NCBI RefSeq assembly: GCF_037094685.1
Contig: NZ_CP146614.1
Location: forward strand, 6,817,066 to 6,881,065
DNA: 64,000 nucleotides
From: Massilia sp. METH4
Lineage (GTDB): Bacteria > Pseudomonadota > Gammaproteobacteria > Burkholderiales > Burkholderiaceae_D
Direction: 5' to 3'
The notes under the pieces were generated by a model. The model worked only from the letters and a program-made list of their open reading frames with translations. It was not told the DNA's origin and did not search any database. This document shows positions 9,202 through 19,604 of this stretch, one piece after another. The number at the start of each line of letters is the position of its first letter. Within the stretch, counting starts at the first letter, position 1. The position numbers were made by a program, and so were the translations under genes.

Positions 9202-9690
9202 TCAGCGATACGCGGCGTCCGCGGCGCGGTTGGCGGCGATGTCCGCCTCGTAGCGGTCGCCGACGGCCAGCAGCATCTCCTTGGTGTAGTACAGGTCGCC
9301 CCGCTTCTCACCGTGGTATTCCAGCACGTGCGTCTCGACGATCGAGTCGACCGGGCACGATTCTTCGCAGAAGCCGCAGAAGATGCACTTGGTCAGGTCG
9401 ATGTCGTAGCGCGTGGTGCGGCGCGTGCCGTCGTCGCGTTCGTCGGATTCGATCGTGATCGCCATCGCCGGGCACACCGCCTCGCACAGCTTGCAGGCGA
9501 TGCAGCGCTCTTCACCGTTCGGATAGCGGCGCAGCGCGTGCAGGCCGCGGAAGCGCGGCGACATCGGCGTCTTCTCTTCCGGATACTGCACGGTGATCTT
9601 GCGCGAGAACATGTACTTGCCCGTCAGCGCGAGGCCCTTGATCAACTCGGTCAGCATCAGGCTGCCGATAAGGTCTTTTACTCGAGTCAT
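9202..9690 (-). CDS. nuoI: NADH-quinone oxidoreductase subunit I (two 4Fe-4S clusters)
   Basis: NuoI carries clusters N6a and N6b that pass electrons toward quinone in complex I. Two complete CxxCxxCxxxCP motifs are visible: Cys63, 66, 69, 73 and Cys102, 105, 108, 112. The start was placed at the ATG giving [10 protein letters not shown], 162 residues in total, the standard betaproteobacterial length; the upstream in-frame ATG would overlap nuoH. The gene lies 14 bases after nuoH. Confidence 0.97.
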   Translation of the reverse strand: MTRVKDLIGSLMLTELIKGLALTGKYMFSRKITVQYPEEKTPMSPRFRGLHALRRYPNGEERCIACKLCEAVCPAMAITIESDERDDGTRRTTRYDIDLTKCIFCGFCEESCPVDSIVETHVLEYHGEKRGDLYYTKEMLLAVGDRYEADIAANRAADAAYR

Positions 9691-9704
9691 TTTTTGCGCT
9701 TCCC

Positions 9705-10784
9705 TTACTTCCAGATGTTCCACGGCGTCTGCATCCAGGTCGCGACGAGCACGAGCCAGAACAGCGTGAGGGGAATGAAGACCTTCCAGCCCAGACGCAT
9801 GATCTGGTCGTAACGGTAACGCGGGAAGGTACCACGCACCCAGATGAACAGCGACACGATCAGGAACGTCTTCACGAACAGCCAGAAGAAGCCGCCGAAG
9901 CCGCCGCCGAATTCCAGGAACGCGAACGGCGCGGACCAGCCGCCCAGGAACATGATCGATGCCAGCGCGCCCACCAGGATGATGTTGGCGTATTCGGCCA
10001 GCATGAACATGGCGTACGACATGCCGGAGTATTCCACCATGTGGCCAGCCACGATTTCCGATTCACCCTCGACCACGTCGAACGGCGCGCGGTTCGCCTC
10101 GGCCAGGCCGGAGGTCAGGTACACGACGAACAGCGGCAGCAGGGGCAGCCAGTTCCACGACAGGAAGTTCAGGCCCATGTCGGCGAAGCGGCCGGTCTGC
10201 TGGCTGACGACGATGTCGATGAAGTTCAGCGAACCCGACACCATCAGGATCACGACCAGCGCGAAGCCCATCGGGATCTCGTAGGAGATCATCTGCGCCG
10301 AGGCGCGCATGGCGCCCATGAACGAGTACTTCGAGTTCGATGCCCAGCCGGCGATGATGATGCCGTACACCTCCATCGAGGTGATCGCCAGCAGCACCAG
10401 CAGGCCCGCGTTGACGTTGGCCAGCACGGCTTCCGGGCCGAACGGCACGACCGACCAGGCGGCCAGCGCCGGCATGATGGTCATCACTGGGCCGATCACG
10501 AACAGGCTCTTGGCGGCCTTGGTCGGCACCACGATTTCCTTCAGCAGCATCTTGATGCCGTCGGCCATCGGTTGCAGCAGGCCCATCGGGCCCACGCGGT
10601 TCGGGCCGATACGGATCTGGATGAAGCCGATCAGCTTGCGTTCCCACAGCGTGGCGTAGGCGACCAGGCCCAGGAGCGGCATCAGCACGCACAGGACCTT
10701 GACGATCGTCCACACGAGCGGCCAGGCGGCGCCCAGCGTCGCCTCGCCGGTGGTGGTGATGGTATTGACGATTTCCAGCGCCAT
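9705..10784 (-). CDS. nuoH: NADH-quinone oxidoreductase subunit H
   Basis: NuoH forms part of the quinone-binding chamber where the hydrophilic and membrane arms of complex I meet. The 359-residue protein has about eight transmembrane segments and the conserved cytosolic loops [19 protein letters not shown] and [19 protein letters not shown]. Its ATG overlaps the nuoG stop by one base (TAATG), implying coupled translation. Confidence 0.97.
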   Translation of the reverse strand: MALEIVNTITTTGEATLGAAWPLVWTIVKVLCVLMPLLGLVAYATLWERKLIGFIQIRIGPNRVGPMGLLQPMADGIKMLLKEIVVPTKAAKSLFVIGPVMTIMPALAAWSVVPFGPEAVLANVNAGLLVLLAITSMEVYGIIIAGWASNSKYSFMGAMRASAQMISYEIPMGFALVVILMVSGSLNFIDIVVSQQTGRFADMGLNFLSWNWLPLLPLFVVYLTSGLAEANRAPFDVVEGESEIVAGHMVEYSGMSYAMFMLAEYANIILVGALASIMFLGGWSAPFAFLEFGGGFGGFFWLFVKTFLIVSLFIWVRGTFPRYRYDQIMRLGWKVFIPLTLFWLVLVATWMQTPWNIWK

Positions 10785-13123
10785 TATTTGCTCTCCCCTG
10801 CCTCAGTTGCCACTTTTGCCACCGAGATGGAGCCGAACATGTCGCCCAAGGTAGCCGTCGATGCGTGTGCGGCGGAGACGCGTACCACGTTGGCCGGCAG
10901 GCCAGCGTCCACGCGCGCTTCCAGGATCGCGGAACCGGCGCCTTGCAGCACCTGCACCATGTCACCCGTCTTCACGCCGATCTGTTCGGCCAGCGCGGCC
11001 GAGATGTGCGCCTTCGGTGCCTGCGCATCCACCGTCGCCTGCAGCGGGCCGGAACGGCGCGCCAGGGCGTCGGCGAAGTAGATCGGCACGTCGGCGATGC
11101 GCTCGAGCTTGTCGCCGGTGCCGAACTGGGCGGACTTCAGTGCCACCTTGGACACGTTGGACAGCTTGCCCGACACATCGGCCACGCCCTTGCCCAGCAC
11201 TTCGTCGCGGATCGATTCCGACGTTTCGTAGTCGAAGCCCGCGAGGCCCAGGATGTTGCCCAGCACACGCAGCACCTTCCAGGCCGGGCGGGTCTCGCCC
11301 AGCGGACGCACGGTGCCGTTGAAGCTCTGTGCGCGGCCTTCGCAGTTGACGAAGGTGCCCGAGGTTTCGGCGAACGGGGCGATCGGCAGCAGCACGTCGG
11401 CATAGTCCAGGCCGTGCTTGAAGGCCGACATCGCGACGACCATCTCGGCGCCCTTCAGCGCGGCGACGGCTTGCGATGGATTCGCCGCATCCAGCTCCGG
11501 CTCGGCGTTCAGCAGCAGGTAGGCTTTCTTCGGCACCGCGAACGCAGGAGCGGCCTTGGCCGCGTATGCGCCCACGATGTAGCCGCCCACGGTGTTGGCC
11601 GCTTCGGTCAGGTAGCCGAACCTGGCGCCCGTCGCGTTGGCGATCCACTGCGCAGCGGCCGCGATCGCGGACGCTTGCGGGTGGTGCACGGCGGCGTTGC
11701 CCAGGAAGACGGCTTTCTGCTCACCCGACAGCAGGCTGGCGGCAACGGCCTTGGCGGCGTCGCTGAACTCGGCCGGGAAGCCGGCCGGGGCCGCTTCGCC
11801 CTTGGCGGATGCGATGGCGGAAACGATGCCCGACAGCGCGGCCAGCCAGTCCGACGGCGCGGCCACGATATTGTTGGCAACCTTGATCAGGCTGTCGTCG
11901 GCGGTGGCGTTCACCAGCGTCAGCTGGCCGCCGTTCTTCACCGCGGCGCGCAGGCGGGAGGCCAGCAGCGGGTGATCCTTGCGCAGGAACGAACCGATGA
12001 CCAGCGCGCGCTGCAGGTTCGACACGTCGGCGATCGGCATGCCCAGCCATGGCGTGACTTCACCGTCGAGGGCGAAGTCGGTCTGGCGCAGGCGGAAGTC
12101 GATGTTGTCCGAACCGATGCCCGAAGTCAGCTTCTTCAGCAGGGCCAGCTCTTCCAGCGTGGAGTGGGCGGTCGCGTAGGCGGCGATCGCATCGGCGCCG
12201 TGTTCGTGACGGATATTCTTCAAGCCGTGCGCGACATATTCCAGCGCAGTCTGCCAGTCGACTTCCTTCCACTCGCCGCCTTGCTTGAGCATCGGCTGCG
12301 TCAGGCGGTCGGCCGAGTACAGGCCTTCGTACGAGAAGCGGTCCTTGTCGGAAATCCAGCACTCGTTGATGTCTTCGTTTTCCAGCGGCAGCACGCGCTT
12401 GACGAAGCCCTGCTTCACCTGGACGATCAGGTTGGTACCCAGGCCGTCGTGCGGCGACACCGACTTGCGGCGCGACAGTTCCCAGGTACGGGCGCTGTAG
12501 CGGAACGGCTTCGACGTCAGCGCGCCGACCGGGCACAGGTCGATCATGTTGCCGGACAGTTCCGAGCTCACCGCTTCACCGACGAACGTGGTGATCTCGG
12601 AGTGCTCGCCGCGGCCCAGCATGCCCAGTTCCATCACGCCGGCCACTTCCTGGCCGAAGCGCACGCAGCGGGTGCAGTGGATGCAGCGGCTCATCTCCTT
12701 CATGGAGACCAGCGGGCCGGCTTCCTTCGGCACGACGACGCGCTTCTCTTCCTCGTAGCGCGAGTTGTTCTTGCCGTAGCCCACGGCCAGATCCTGCAGC
12801 TGGCACTCGCCGCCCTGGTCGCAGATCGGGCAATCCAGCGGGTGGTTAATCAGCAGGAATTCCATCACGGACTTCTGCGCCTGCACGGCCTTCTCGCTGT
12901 GCGAGCGCACGATCATGCCCGCGGACACGGGGGTGGCGCAGGCCGGCAGCGGCTTCGGCGCCTTTTCCACCTCGACGAGGCACATGCGGCAGTTCGCTGC
13001 GATCGACAGTTTCTTGTGATAGCAGAAGTGCGGGATGTAGGTTCCCAGTTTGTTGGCAGCGTCCATCACCATCGAACCCGGTGGGACTTCTACCTTTTTG
13101 CCGTCAATTTCGATTTCAACCAT
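10784..13123 (-). CDS. nuoG: NADH-quinone oxidoreductase subunit G
   Basis: NuoG is the largest peripheral-arm subunit and holds several Fe-S clusters. The start at [16 protein letters not shown] gives 779 residues. The N-terminal 2Fe-2S ligands are Cys34, 45, 48 and 62. They are followed by the HxxxCxxCxxxxxC-type site ([15 protein letters not shown]) and by [10 protein letters not shown] and later cysteines for further 4Fe-4S clusters. The C-terminal two thirds is a molybdopterin-oxidoreductase-like fold. It starts 10 bases after nuoF. An upstream in-frame extension overlapping nuoF was rejected. Confidence 0.96.
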   Translation of the reverse strand: MVEIEIDGKKVEVPPGSMVMDAANKLGTYIPHFCYHKKLSIAANCRMCLVEVEKAPKPLPACATPVSAGMIVRSHSEKAVQAQKSVMEFLLINHPLDCPICDQGGECQLQDLAVGYGKNNSRYEEEKRVVVPKEAGPLVSMKEMSRCIHCTRCVRFGQEVAGVMELGMLGRGEHSEITTFVGEAVSSELSGNMIDLCPVGALTSKPFRYSARTWELSRRKSVSPHDGLGTNLIVQVKQGFVKRVLPLENEDINECWISDKDRFSYEGLYSADRLTQPMLKQGGEWKEVDWQTALEYVAHGLKNIRHEHGADAIAAYATAHSTLEELALLKKLTSGIGSDNIDFRLRQTDFALDGEVTPWLGMPIADVSNLQRALVIGSFLRKDHPLLASRLRAAVKNGGQLTLVNATADDSLIKVANNIVAAPSDWLAALSGIVSAIASAKGEAAPAGFPAEFSDAAKAVAASLLSGEQKAVFLGNAAVHHPQASAIAAAAQWIANATGARFGYLTEAANTVGGYIVGAYAAKAAPAFAVPKKAYLLLNAEPELDAANPSQAVAALKGAEMVVAMSAFKHGLDYADVLLPIAPFAETSGTFVNCEGRAQSFNGTVRPLGETRPAWKVLRVLGNILGLAGFDYETSESIRDEVLGKGVADVSGKLSNVSKVALKSAQFGTGDKLERIADVPIYFADALARRSGPLQATVDAQAPKAHISAALAEQIGVKTGDMVQVLQGAGSAILEARVDAGLPANVVRVSAAHASTATLGDMFGSISVAKVATEAGESK

Positions 13124-13133
13124 GATCAACGCT

Positions 13134-14432
13134 TTAGAAGGCCGAGACAGGCACCAGGCAGTGCTTGTGCTCGACGTGATATTCGAATTCTTCGCGGAAC
13201 TGCTTGATGAACGCGCGCACCGGCATCGCGGCGGCATCGCCCAGCGCGCAAATCGTGCGGCCCTGGATGTTGTCGGCGATCGAGTTCAGCATGTCCAGGT
13301 CGCTCTGGCGGCCCTGGCCGTGCTCGATGCGGTGGATCATGCGGTACATCCAGCCCGTGCCTTCGCGGCAAGGCGTGCACTGGCCGCAGGACTCTTCATA
13401 GTAGAAGTAGGCCAGGCGTTCCAGCGCCTTCACCATGCAGCGCGTCTCGTCCATCACGATCACGGCGCCGGAACCCAGCATCGAGCCCGCTTTCGCGATC
13501 GAGTCGTAGTCCAGGTCGGTCTGCATCATGATCTCGCCGCGGATCACCGGAGCGGACGAACCGCCGGGGATGACGGCCTTGATCTTCTTGCCGCCGCGCA
13601 TGCCGCCGGCCAGTTCCATCAGCTTTGCGAACGGCGTGCCGAGCGGAACTTCGTAGTTGCCCGGGCGTTCCACGTCGCCGGAGATCGAGAAGATCTTCGT
13701 GCCGCCGTTGTTTGGCTTGCCCAGGCCCAGGTAGTTCTCGGCACCGATGTTCAGGATGAACGGCACGGCCGCGAACGTTTCCGTGTTGTTGATCGTGGTC
13801 GGCTTGCCGTACAGGCCGAACGAGGCCGGGAACGGCGGCTTGAAGCGCGGCTGGCCCTTCTTGCCTTCCAGCGATTCCAGCAGCGCGGTTTCCTCGCCGC
13901 AGATGTAGGCGCCGTAGCCGTGGTGCGCATGCAGCTGGAAGGAAAAGCCCGAGCCCAGGATGTTGTCGCCCAGCCAGCCGGCGGCGCGCGCCTCTTCCAG
14001 CGCCTCTTCGAAACGCAGGTATTCCTGGAAGATCTCGCCGTGGATGTAGTTGTAGCCCACGGTGATGCCCATCGCGTAGGCGCCGATGGCCATGCCTTCG
14101 ATCAGCGCGTGCGGGTTGTAGCGGATGATGTCGCGGTCCTTGAAAGTGCCCGGCTCGCCCTCATCTGTATTGCAGACGAGGTATTTCTGGCCCGGGAACT
14201 GGCGCGGCATGAAGCTCCACTTCAAGCCGGTCGGGAAACCCGCGCCACCGCGGCCGCGCAGGCCGGAAGCCTTCAGGTCGGCGATGATCTGCTCGGGCGG
14301 GATTTTCTCTTCGAGGATGCGGCGCAGCGCCGAATAGCCGCCACGCTTCACGTAGTCGGCCAGGTGCCAGTTGTCGCCCGTCAGGTCCTTCAGGATCAGC
14401 GGGTTGATGTGTCGATCGTGGAGGGAAGTCAT
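13134..14432 (-). CDS. nuoF: NADH-quinone oxidoreductase subunit F (NADH/FMN-binding)
   Basis: NuoF oxidises NADH through FMN and passes electrons to its 4Fe-4S cluster N3. The start [14 protein letters not shown] gives 432 residues. Visible signatures are the glycine-rich [16 protein letters not shown] for nucleotide binding and [12 protein letters not shown] for the cluster. The ATG overlaps the nuoE stop (ATGA), so NuoE and NuoF, which form the dehydrogenase module together, are translationally coupled. Confidence 0.97.
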   Translation of the reverse strand: MTSLHDRHINPLILKDLTGDNWHLADYVKRGGYSALRRILEEKIPPEQIIADLKASGLRGRGGAGFPTGLKWSFMPRQFPGQKYLVCNTDEGEPGTFKDRDIIRYNPHALIEGMAIGAYAMGITVGYNYIHGEIFQEYLRFEEALEEARAAGWLGDNILGSGFSFQLHAHHGYGAYICGEETALLESLEGKKGQPRFKPPFPASFGLYGKPTTINNTETFAAVPFILNIGAENYLGLGKPNNGGTKIFSISGDVERPGNYEVPLGTPFAKLMELAGGMRGGKKIKAVIPGGSSAPVIRGEIMMQTDLDYDSIAKAGSMLGSGAVIVMDETRCMVKALERLAYFYYEESCGQCTPCREGTGWMYRMIHRIEHGQGRQSDLDMLNSIADNIQGRTICALGDAAAMPVRAFIKQFREEFEYHVEHKHCLVPVSAF

Positions 14433-14905
14433 TTCTTCAGCTCCTCCACCAGCTCGTCGAGCTTGGAATTGTTCATGAAGCTGCACATGCGGTGGTTGTT
14501 CACCAGCAGGACGGGTGCGTCGCCGCAGGCGCCCATGCACTCGCCTTCCAGCAGCGTGAACTCGCCATCCTCGGTCGTTTCGCGGTAGTCGATGCCCAGC
14601 TTCTGCTTCAGGTGCTCGCCCGCTTTCACGCCGCCGGACAGGGCGCACGGCAGGTTGGTGCACACGGTGATCTTGTGGCGGCCGGTCGGCTTGAGGTTGT
14701 ACATGTTGTAGAAGGTCGCCACTTCCTGCACGGCGATGGCGGGCATGCCGATGTAGTCGGCGATTTCCTTCATCGTTTCAGGCGACAGCCAGCCCAGCTC
14801 AACCTGGGCATGAGCCAGCGAGGCCATCACGGCCGACTGGCGCTGGTCGGCCGGGTACTTGGCCAACTCGCGGTCGATTTTTTTATAGCACTGCTCGGAT
14901 AACAT
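14429..14905 (-). CDS. nuoE: NADH-quinone oxidoreductase subunit E (2Fe-2S)
   Basis: NuoE (158 residues) is a thioredoxin-fold subunit of the NADH dehydrogenase module holding the off-path 2Fe-2S cluster N1a. The ligand pairs are in CTNLPC and [13 protein letters not shown]. It lies 17 bases after nuoD and overlaps nuoF by four bases. All expected residues are present. Confidence 0.97.
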   Translation of the reverse strand: MLSEQCYKKIDRELAKYPADQRQSAVMASLAHAQVELGWLSPETMKEIADYIGMPAIAVQEVATFYNMYNLKPTGRHKITVCTNLPCALSGGVKAGEHLKQKLGIDYRETTEDGEFTLLEGECMGACGDAPVLLVNNHRMCSFMNNSKLDELVEELKK

Positions 14906-14922
14906 AATCTATTCCTGCCTCG

Positions 14923-16176
14923 TTAGCGGTCGATACTGCCGAACACGATGTCCTGCGTGCCGATGATGGTGACGGCGTCGGCGATCATGTGGCCGCGCGC
15001 CATTTCGTCCAGGCTTTGCAGGTGCGTGTAGTCCGGCGTACGGATCTTCAGGCGGTACGGCTTGTTGGCACCGTCGGACACGATGTAGATGCCGAATTCG
15101 CCCTTCGGGTGTTCGATGGCGGTGTACACCTCGCCCGGCGGCACGTGGAAGCCTTCCTGGAACAGCTTGAAGTGGTGGATCAGCGATTCCATGTTCGACT
15201 TCATGTCCACGCGCGGCGGCGGAGCAACCTTGCGGTTGTCCGTCATCACGGGGCCCGGGTTGTTGCGCAGCCATTCGATACACTGCTTGATGATGCGGTT
15301 CGACTGGCGCAGCTCTTCCACGCGCACCAGGTAGCGGTCGTAGCAGTCGCCGTTGGTGCCGATGGGGATGTCGAAGTCCATCAGGTCGTACACTTCGTAC
15401 GGCTGCTTCTTGCGCAGGTCCCACTGTACGCCGGAGCCGCGCAGCATGGCGCCGGTGAAGCCCATCGCCAGCGCGTCCTCCGGCGACACCACGCCGATGC
15501 CGACCGTACGCTGCTTCCAGATACGGTTATCGGTCAGCAGGGTTTCGTATTCGTCCACGTAGCCGGGGAAGCGGTTCGTGAAGGCTTCCAGGAAGTCCAG
15601 CAGCGAGCCCTGGCGGTGCTCGTTCAGCTTGTCGATTTCCTTCTGGCTGCGGATCGACGACGGACGGTGCTTCGGCATCGCGTCCGGTAGGTCGCGGTAC
15701 ACGCCGCCCGGGCGGTAGTAGGCCGCGTGCATGCGCGCGCCCGACACGGCTTCGTAGCAGTCGAACAGGTCTTCGCGGTCGCGGAAGCAGTACAGGAACG
15801 GGCCCATCGCGCCCACGTCCAGCGCGTGCGCGCCCAGCCACATCAGGTGGTTCAGGATGCGGGTGATCTCGTCGAACATCACGCGGATGTACTGGGCGCG
15901 CAGCGGCACTTCGATGCCCAGCAGCTTCTCGATCGCCATCACGTAGCCGTGCTCGTTGCACATCATCGACACGTAGTCGAGACGATCCATGTACGGCACG
16001 GATTGCAGGTAGGTCTTCTGTTCCGCCAGCTTCTCGGTCGCGCGGTGCAGCAGGCCGATGTGCGGGTCGGCGCGCTGGATCACTTCACCGTCCAGCTCAA
16101 GCACCAAACGCAGCACGCCGTGCGCTGCCGGGTGCTGCGGACCAAAGTTCAGGGTGTAGTTCTTAATCTCAGCCAT
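14923..16176 (-). CDS. nuoD: NADH-quinone oxidoreductase subunit D (49 kDa)
   Basis: NuoD lines the quinone-reduction site of complex I and is homologous to NiFe-hydrogenase large subunits. The 417-residue protein starts [20 protein letters not shown], with the [14 protein letters not shown] signature carrying the quinone-site His, and [14 protein letters not shown] following. It is separate from NuoC, unlike the fused NuoCD of E. coli. The ATG shares one base with the nuoC stop codon (TAATG). Confidence 0.97.
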   Translation of the reverse strand: MAEIKNYTLNFGPQHPAAHGVLRLVLELDGEVIQRADPHIGLLHRATEKLAEQKTYLQSVPYMDRLDYVSMMCNEHGYVMAIEKLLGIEVPLRAQYIRVMFDEITRILNHLMWLGAHALDVGAMGPFLYCFRDREDLFDCYEAVSGARMHAAYYRPGGVYRDLPDAMPKHRPSSIRSQKEIDKLNEHRQGSLLDFLEAFTNRFPGYVDEYETLLTDNRIWKQRTVGIGVVSPEDALAMGFTGAMLRGSGVQWDLRKKQPYEVYDLMDFDIPIGTNGDCYDRYLVRVEELRQSNRIIKQCIEWLRNNPGPVMTDNRKVAPPPRVDMKSNMESLIHHFKLFQEGFHVPPGEVYTAIEHPKGEFGIYIVSDGANKPYRLKIRTPDYTHLQSLDEMARGHMIADAVTIIGTQDIVFGSIDR

Positions 16177-16769
16177 TATTTCATCCCGTATTTTTCTTCA
16201 CGGATCACGCGCGGCACGTTTTCACGCGGCTCGATCGTCACCGGCTGGTAGATCACGCGGCCCTGCTCGGCGTCGTAGCGCATTTCCACGTAGCCGGCGA
16301 CCGGGAAGTCCTTGCGGAACGGGTGGCCGATGAAGCCGTAGTCGGTCAGGATGCGGCGCAGGTCGCTGTGGCCTTCGAACAGGATGCCGTACAGGTCGAA
16401 CGCCTCGCGCTCGTACCAGTTGGCGGCGCGCCAGATGTCCGTGATCGACTGCACGAGGGGCATCTCGTCGTCCGGGCAGAACACGCGCACGCGCACGCGC
16501 CAGTTGTGCTTCACGGACAGCAGGTGCACCACGGCCGCGAAGCGCGGGCCTTCCCACGTGCCTTCGCCGTAGCTGGAATAGTCAATGCCGCACAGGTCGA
16601 TGAAGGTATCGAACCCGAGTGCGGCATCGTCGCGCAGTGTTTTCATCACTGCGTGGTAGTCGTCGGCCTTGACGACCAGGGTGATTTCACCGAGGGCCAC
16701 CGTGGTGGTGACGCGCTCGCCCAGGGCGCTGGCCAGGGCGCCTTGCAAAGCTTCCAAATATGTTGTCAT
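16176..16769 (-). CDS. nuoC: NADH-quinone oxidoreductase subunit C (30 kDa)
   Basis: NuoC is a structural subunit of the complex I connecting module. The ATG giving [14 protein letters not shown] yields 197 residues; the reading frame stays open further upstream inside nuoB, but that part is low-complexity and not conserved-looking. [19 protein letters not shown] and [14 protein letters not shown] are the family signatures. It starts 20 bases after nuoB and its stop overlaps the nuoD start. Confidence 0.96.
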   Translation of the reverse strand: MTTYLEALQGALASALGERVTTTVALGEITLVVKADDYHAVMKTLRDDAALGFDTFIDLCGIDYSSYGEGTWEGPRFAAVVHLLSVKHNWRVRVRVFCPDDEMPLVQSITDIWRAANWYEREAFDLYGILFEGHSDLRRILTDYGFIGHPFRKDFPVAGYVEMRYDAEQGRVIYQPVTIEPRENVPRVIREEKYGMK

Positions 16770-16789
16770 AATTTTTTGGGGCGCCCCGT

Positions 16790-17266
16790 TTACCGTGCGA
16801 TCGTATTGGTGCGCTTGATCTTGTTTTGCAGCTGCATGATGCCGTAGAGCAGTGCCTCCGCGGTCGGCGGGCAGCCCGGCACGTAGACGTCGACGGGCAC
16901 GATGCGATCGCAGCCGCGCACGACGGAGTAGGAGTAGTGATAGTAGCCGCCGCCGTTGGCGCACGAGCCCATCGAGATGACCCAGCGCGGTTCCGGCATC
17001 TGGTCGTACACCTTGCGCAGCGCGGGAGCCATCTTGTTGCACAGCGTGCCGGCCACGATCATCACGTCGGAGTGACGCGGCGACGGGCGGAACACGACGC
17101 CGAAGCGGTCCATGTCGTAGCGGGCCGCGCCCACGTGCATCATTTCAACCGCGCAGCACGCCAGACCGAACGTCATCGGGAACATCGACCCGGTCCGCGC
17201 CCAGTTGATCAGCTTGTCGGCCGAGGTAGTGATGAAACCTTCGTTTAATACGCCTTCAATAGCCAT
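16790..17266 (-). CDS. nuoB: NADH-quinone oxidoreductase subunit B (cluster N2)
   Basis: NuoB (158 residues) carries cluster N2, the last Fe-S centre before quinone. The tandem cysteines in [11 protein letters not shown], and those in [11 protein letters not shown] and [12 protein letters not shown], are the four ligands. It begins three bases after nuoA. Length and motifs match the betaproteobacterial family. Confidence 0.97.
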   Translation of the reverse strand: MAIEGVLNEGFITTSADKLINWARTGSMFPMTFGLACCAVEMMHVGAARYDMDRFGVVFRPSPRHSDVMIVAGTLCNKMAPALRKVYDQMPEPRWVISMGSCANGGGYYHYSYSVVRGCDRIVPVDVYVPGCPPTAEALLYGIMQLQNKIKRTNTIAR

Positions 17267-17269
17267 GGC

Positions 17270-17629
17270 TTATTCCCAATCAAGGGCACCTTTCTTCCAG
17301 ATATACCAAAAACCGACGATGAATTCAGCGATGAACACCATCATCGTCACGTAGCCCTGCCAGCCCAGTTCGCGCATGGAGACGCCCCACGGGAAGAAGA
17401 ATGCCGTTTCCAGGTCGAACAGAATGAAGAGGATTGCGACGAGGTAGTAGCGCACGTCGAATTTCATGCGGGCGTCTTCGAAGGCTTCGAAGCCGCATTC
17501 GTAGGGGGAGAGTTTCGCCGCGTCCGGGCGATACGGGCCAAGAAGACGACCCAGCACCTGGGGAGCGACACCGACGCCGATGCCGACCAGGATGAACAGA
17601 AGTACGGGGAAATAAGTTTCGAGGTTCAC
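17270..17629 (-). CDS. nuoA: NADH-quinone oxidoreductase subunit A
   Basis: NuoA is a small three-helix membrane subunit at the quinone site (119 residues). The signatures [22 protein letters not shown] and [14 protein letters not shown] are present. It is the first gene of the nuo operon, all fourteen genes of which follow on the minus strand with short gaps or overlaps. The promoter should lie between here and the tRNA-Leu gene, but I could not single out convincing -35/-10 boxes. Confidence 0.97.
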   Translation of the reverse strand: MNLETYFPVLLFILVGIGVGVAPQVLGRLLGPYRPDAAKLSPYECGFEAFEDARMKFDVRYYLVAILFILFDLETAFFFPWGVSMRELGWQGYVTMMVFIAEFIVGFWYIWKKGALDWE

Positions 17630-17808
17630 GATAGGGTCACAGCTGTTGTTGAACGACCGGTTGGCGAGGCACCAACCCGTTGCGGGCTGGCTGGAACGTT
17701 AAGCCCCGGTCAAAGCTGAGACGGGGACCGAACGACACATCCTCGTAAAAAAACCAGCTAGAGGCTGTGAGGAAAAACTCATGGGCCTTTTGCTGGCTTC
17801 TCAAATTC

Positions 17809-17893
17809 TGGTGCCGACGACGAGACTCGAACTCGTACAGCTTGCGCCACTACCCCCTCAAGATAGCGTGTCTACCAATTTCACCACGTCGGC
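17809..17893 (-). tRNA. tRNA-Leu (anticodon GAG)
   Basis: An 85-base gene with encoded CCA. The acceptor halves GCCGACG and CGTCGGC pair perfectly, the D-arm carries AATTGGTAGAC, and the anticodon arm is CTATCTTGAGGGGGTAG with GAG in the loop. A long variable arm and the T-arm GAGTTCGAGTCTC are visible, as expected for a leucine tRNA. It lies between secG and nuoA, its usual place in Burkholderiales. Confidence 0.97.
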
Positions 17894-17991
17894 ATTTCAA
17901 GGCCATTATTCTACTCGTCTTTGCGCGTTTTGTTAATGTCAATTGCGCGAAATCAAAGAGAAAAACGGCAAAAACTTCAAAATACTCTGTT

Positions 17992-18405
17992 TTACTTCGG
18001 CGCAGCAGGCGCTGGAGCCGTTGCCGGAGGCACGCCTTCGTTCGAAGCGGGCGGCACTTCGGCATTGGCTGCAGGCGCGGCCGGTGCCGTGGCCGCCGGG
18101 ATCGCGGCCGAGCCTTTCACGGGCACGGTCACGTTCTGCAGCACGCTGCTGCCCGTGCTGGCGGTGCGCCCATTGGACAACACCGCGAGACCGAGCGTCG
18201 CACCGAAGAAGATTGCCGCGGCCAGCGCCGTCGACTTCGACAGGAAGTTCGACGAGCCGGTGGCACCGAACAGGCTGCCGGACGCGCCGGAACCAAACGC
18301 GGCGCCCATGTCGGCGCCCTTACCGTGCTGCATCAGCACCAGGCCGATGATGGCCAGCGCCGAAATAACCTGTACTACCACGACCAGATTGAACAAGGTG
18401 TTCAT
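17992..18405 (-). CDS. secG: Preprotein translocase subunit SecG
   Basis: SecG assists SecYE in moving proteins across the inner membrane. The 137-residue protein has two hydrophobic helices (about 3-21 and 58-76) separated by the glycine-rich cytoplasmic loop GKGADMGAAFGSGASGSLFG that defines the family. The C-terminal 50 residues are a low-complexity Ala/Pro-rich tail, longer than in E. coli (110 residues) but common in betaproteobacteria. It is downstream of tpiA on the same strand. Confidence 0.95.
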   Translation of the reverse strand: MNTLFNLVVVVQVISALAIIGLVLMQHGKGADMGAAFGSGASGSLFGATGSSNFLSKSTALAAAIFFGATLGLAVLSNGRTASTGSSVLQNVTVPVKGSAAIPAATAPAAPAANAEVPPASNEGVPPATAPAPAAPK

Positions 18406-18725
18406 GCTATTCCATTCTCAATTGTAAATGCGCGGGCTCGTGGCCCGCCTACCCTACCCGTTTCCGGGATATCTGCTGCGCCGGGGAGTATAGCGGATCG
18501 CCGTTGATCATTCGTGACAAATTATCGTTGCCAATGCATGCTACCGATGCGTTACCCCGGCTTTACGGCTTCTGCCTGCTGCCTTGGCGATGCCGAGAAA
18601 TCGGCCGCGTTCAATGATGCGCCGATACTCAGTTTCGTGCCGCCCCTTCACGAAGCGGCGCGCGCGATGGCCAGAAAGTCATTCGCCTTCAATGATGCGC
18701 CGACTCCCAGTTTCGTGCCGTCCCT
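18406..18725. other. 320-bp gap between secG and tpiA
   Basis: No gene is supported here. Most of the tpiA-proximal half is filled by tandem copies of the tpiA 3' end (see the repeat entry). The secG-proximal part (18406-18590) shows nothing recognisable beyond a probable secG upstream region. Confidence 0.6.
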
Positions 18726-18780
18726 TCACGAAGCGGCGCGCGCGATGGCCAGAAAGTCATTCGCCTTTAGTGATGCGCCG
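18588..18780 (-). repeat. Tandem copies of the tpiA 3' end (78-bp unit)
   Basis: Two 78-bp units, 18610-18687 and 18688-18765, differ at only four positions. A third partial unit (18766-18780) is the start of the matching sequence inside tpiA. Read on the minus strand, each full unit encodes the TpiA ending [16 protein letters not shown] and a stop. The live gene uses the stop at 18726-18728, inside the second unit. Beyond unit one (18588-18609) a diverged copy reads like SLNAADF then GIAKAAG in a shifted frame, i.e. one base is missing. This looks like repeated unequal duplication of a gene end. Confidence 0.85.
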
Positions 18781-19475
18781 CCGATCAGGCCGCCATCAAT
18801 ATCGAGCTGGGCCATCAGGTCCTTCGCGTTTTCCGGCTTCATGCTGCCGCCGTACAGGATCTGCAGCTTCGCCGCCGCGGCCGGGCTGCGGTCCGCCACC
18901 TGCTTGCGCAAGGCGGCGTGCACTTCCTGCGCCAGCGCCGGCGTGGCCGTCTTGCCCGTACCGATCGCCCAGACGGGCTCGTAAGCCAGCACGATCTTTT
19001 CCAGCGCCGGATTTTCCAACACGTCCAGCACCGATTGCAGTTGCGCGCACACGACAACATTCGTGCGGCCGGCCTCACGCTCTTCCAGCGTTTCGCCCAC
19101 GCAGACCACCGGCGTCAACCCGGCGTTCAGCGCGGCCAGCGCTTTTTGCGCCACCAGTTCATTGCTTTCGTGGTGGTATGCGCGGCGCTCGGAGTGGCCG
19201 ACCAGCACGTAGCGGCAACCGAATTCCTGCAGCATCGAAGCCGCCATCTCGCCCGTGTAGGCGCCGGCCGCGTAGGCCGACACATCCTGGGCGCCCCATG
19301 CGACGGGCGTTCCGTTCAGCTCAGCCTGGCACTGGGCCAGGTAAGGAGCCGGCACGCATACCGCCAGATCCGCATTGCCGGCAACATGGCCTTCAACGAT
19401 CCCGCGTAATAATACAGAATTGCCGGCAAGGCTGCCGTTCATCTTCCAGTTTCCGATGACGAGTTTGCGACGCAT
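18726..19475 (-). CDS. tpiA: Triose-phosphate isomerase
   Basis: TpiA interconverts dihydroxyacetone phosphate and glyceraldehyde 3-phosphate. The start at [14 protein letters not shown] gives 249 residues, normal for the family. Catalytic Lys11 (NWKMN), His94 (LVGHSERR) and Glu166 ([12 protein letters not shown]) and the phosphate-binding YGGSM and GGLIGGASL stretches are all present. The last 16 residues lie in the first of several tandem copies of this gene end, so the present C-terminus may be a recombined one. The gene precedes secG, as in related genomes. Confidence 0.96.
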   Translation of the reverse strand: MRRKLVIGNWKMNGSLAGNSVLLRGIVEGHVAGNADLAVCVPAPYLAQCQAELNGTPVAWGAQDVSAYAAGAYTGEMAASMLQEFGCRYVLVGHSERRAYHHESNELVAQKALAALNAGLTPVVCVGETLEEREAGRTNVVVCAQLQSVLDVLENPALEKIVLAYEPVWAIGTGKTATPALAQEVHAALRKQVADRSPAAAAKLQILYGGSMKPENAKDLMAQLDIDGGLIGGASLKANDFLAIARAAS

Positions 19476-19563
19476 GGCTGTCCCGATGTGTTTGAGTTGT
19501 AGGAGTTTCAAGATAACTCGGGATTGTAACTTGCTCGGCAATACAGGGTCAAACGTGCGCCGA

Positions 19564-19588
19564 TCGACTACATGAGCGATGTAGTCGA
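19564..19588. repeat. Perfect 10-bp inverted repeat
   Basis: TCGACTACAT and ATGTAGTCGA flank a 5-base loop (GAGCG) between the quinone oxidoreductase gene and tpiA, 16 bases after the oxidoreductase stop. There is no following T-tract on either strand. It may be a weak transcription stop, an RNA-stabilising hairpin or an operator for tpiA. Confidence 0.45.
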
Positions 19589-19604
19589 GTCCGGCACCTG
19601 GCGA

